NCBI GenBank assembly: GCA_021774695.1
Contig: JAJFIU010000110.1
Location: 1-64,000 of the forward strand
DNA from: Alphaproteobacteria bacterium
Lineage (GTDB): Bacteria > Pseudomonadota > Alphaproteobacteria > Sphingomonadales > Kordiimonadaceae
Length of the DNA: 64,000 nt
Direction of reading: 5' to 3'
Positions 63,231 to 64,000 of this stretch are shown here, piece by piece; position 1 is the stretch's first letter, and each line of letters begins with the position of its first letter. The notes under the pieces were generated by a model. The model was not told where the DNA came from. It did not search any database and saw only the letters and a program-made list of their open reading frames with translations. The translations under genes and the position numbers were made by a program.

Positions 63231-64000
63231 GGCAACGGAGCTGGATAGCGCAGTAAAAGACACCTTCCGCCGGAAATTCGCCAGAGGGTTGGCGTTATTT
63301 CTTCCAGGCATTTTTTTACTGGGCTTCAACTTGGGCACGGGCAGCGTAACTGCAATGGCCAAAGCAGGGGCGGAATACGGCATGTCTTTGTTGTGGACGA
63401 GTGTCGCGTCCTGCCTGTGCACTTTCTTTCTAATTAACCTATATGGCCGGTACACATTAATTACTGGTGAAACAGCTCTTGAGGCATTTAGAAAACATAT
63501 TCACCCCACAGTCGGCATTTATTTTATCGTTGCTTTGACCCTTGGTGTCGGCGGCAGTGTGATGGGGGTGATGGGTATCGTCGCCGAGATCTGCTATGAG
63601 TGGTCCAAGACCATGGTGGATGGTGGAATAGCGCCGGTTTATTTTGCTGCCACCTTTTCTGCGCTAGTTTTTTTCATATTCTGGAATGGTAAAACACAAT
63701 TTTTTGAACGCAGCCTGGCTGTGATTGTCGCCGTTATGTCGGCAAGTTTTTTAATTAACTTTTTCATCATGATGCCGCCGCCAATCGAAATCATTAAGGG
63801 GCTGATTCCGAGTTTGCCACAAGTTGGTTCCGATTCTGGAGAGGGTCCGCTACTGGTGGTTGCCTCGATGGTGGGGACCACCGTTTTTTCGGGCTTATTT
63901 ATCATACGCACCACGCTGGTTAAAGAAGCGGGCTGGACGCTAAAGCATGAGAAAACTCAGCGGAATGATGCCATTGTTTCAGTCGGACTGATGTTTGTCA
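63223..64000 (+). CDS. Nramp-like transporter, 3'-truncated by the window
   Basis: The frame starts at ATG 63223, inside the uxuA end, and is still open at 64000 (259 codons seen). At least six hydrophobic helices are visible, e.g. LALFLPGIFLLGFNLGTGSV, SLLWTSVASCLCTFFLI, VGIYFIVALTLGVGGSVMG. Overall layout is Nramp (first helix PG...G, sixth helix MVGTTV). However, the metal-binding DPGN of helix 1 is GTGS, and the Met-Pro-His-Asn of helix 6 is replaced (VGTTVFSGLFIIRTTLV). It thus belongs to a divergent Nramp-related group and may not carry classical Mn/Fe. Overlap with uxuA suggests a job in hexuronate use. Confidence 0.8.
   Translation, partial: MTEATELDSAVKDTFRRKFARGLALFLPGIFLLGFNLGTGSVTAMAKAGAEYGMSLLWTSVASCLCTFFLINLYGRYTLITGETALEAFRKHIHPTVGIYFIVALTLGVGGSVMGVMGIVAEICYEWSKTMVDGGIAPVYFAATFSALVFFIFWNGKTQFFERSLAVIVAVMSASFLINFFIMMPPPIEIIKGLIPSLPQVGSDSGEGPLLVVASMVGTTVFSGLFIIRTTLVKEAGWTLKHEKTQRNDAIVSVGLMFV

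Overview
The window reads as chromosome of a marine, heterotrophic alphaproteobacterium of moderate GC content; a Kordiimonadales- or Sphingomonadales-like relative is my guess and is not proven. Supporting signs are two PleC/DivJ-like sensor kinases, a divergent purD/xseA pair, pmbA next to cysQ, a TorF-type porin, a large TonB-dependent receptor and a complete alginate-catabolism locus. There is no rRNA, no CRISPR array and no intact insertion sequence. One tRNA gene (Ser, anticodon GCT) is present.

Layout. 1-5 kb: TRIC channel (cut by the window edge), a DUF2855 protein, an MscS channel and an M13 metallopeptidase lipoprotein. 5-8.5 kb: an accessory, rearranged stretch. It holds two near-duplicate PAS genes, each followed by broken 3' ends of a LysR gene and of the M13 peptidase gene, then two unknown genes whose start codons overlap on opposite strands, a DUF3892 gene and a strongly structured intergenic region. 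8.5-13.3 kb: LysR regulator divergent from glutaryl-CoA dehydrogenase and a class III CoA-transferase, then YHS and VOC proteins with export signals. 13.4-16.1 kb: an AT-rich island with a Hint-domain/metalloprotease protein, a cysteine-cluster protein and a small unknown, bracketed by a decayed and an intact nitrilase 3' end. 16-24.6 kb: nitrilase, gamma-glutamyltransferase, a DUF1772/TetR divergent pair over a long inverted repeat, and an RND efflux permease with its fusion protein. 25-36 kb: housekeeping and envelope genes (purD, xseA, M23 peptidase, porin, cysQ, pmbA) and two orphan histidine kinases. 35.5-36.9 kb: a TetR gene and an exported YHS protein that share a 16-bp operator. 37-48.5 kb: a TIR-TPR membrane protein, two metallo-beta-lactamase-fold hydrolases flanking a Tat-exported aminotransferase, a DUF2971 gene fused by ATGA overlap to ubiD, VOC, M20 and DhlA-type haloalkane dehalogenase genes.

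48.6-64 kb: after tRNA-Ser comes the alginate locus. A TonB-dependent receptor would import oligosaccharides. PL6 and PL17 lyases, both lipoproteins, cut alginate to unsaturated monomers, KdgF opens the ring, an MFS carrier crosses the inner membrane, an SDR reduces DEH to KDG, and KdgK and Eda yield pyruvate plus glyceraldehyde-3-phosphate. A FadR-type GntR protein is encoded inside the locus, and AATTGGT/ACCAATT palindromes lie before the receptor, gntR and PL6 genes, which suggests one regulon. A second hexuronate unit, uxuA overlapped by a divergent Nramp-like transporter, begins at the right edge and runs out of the window.
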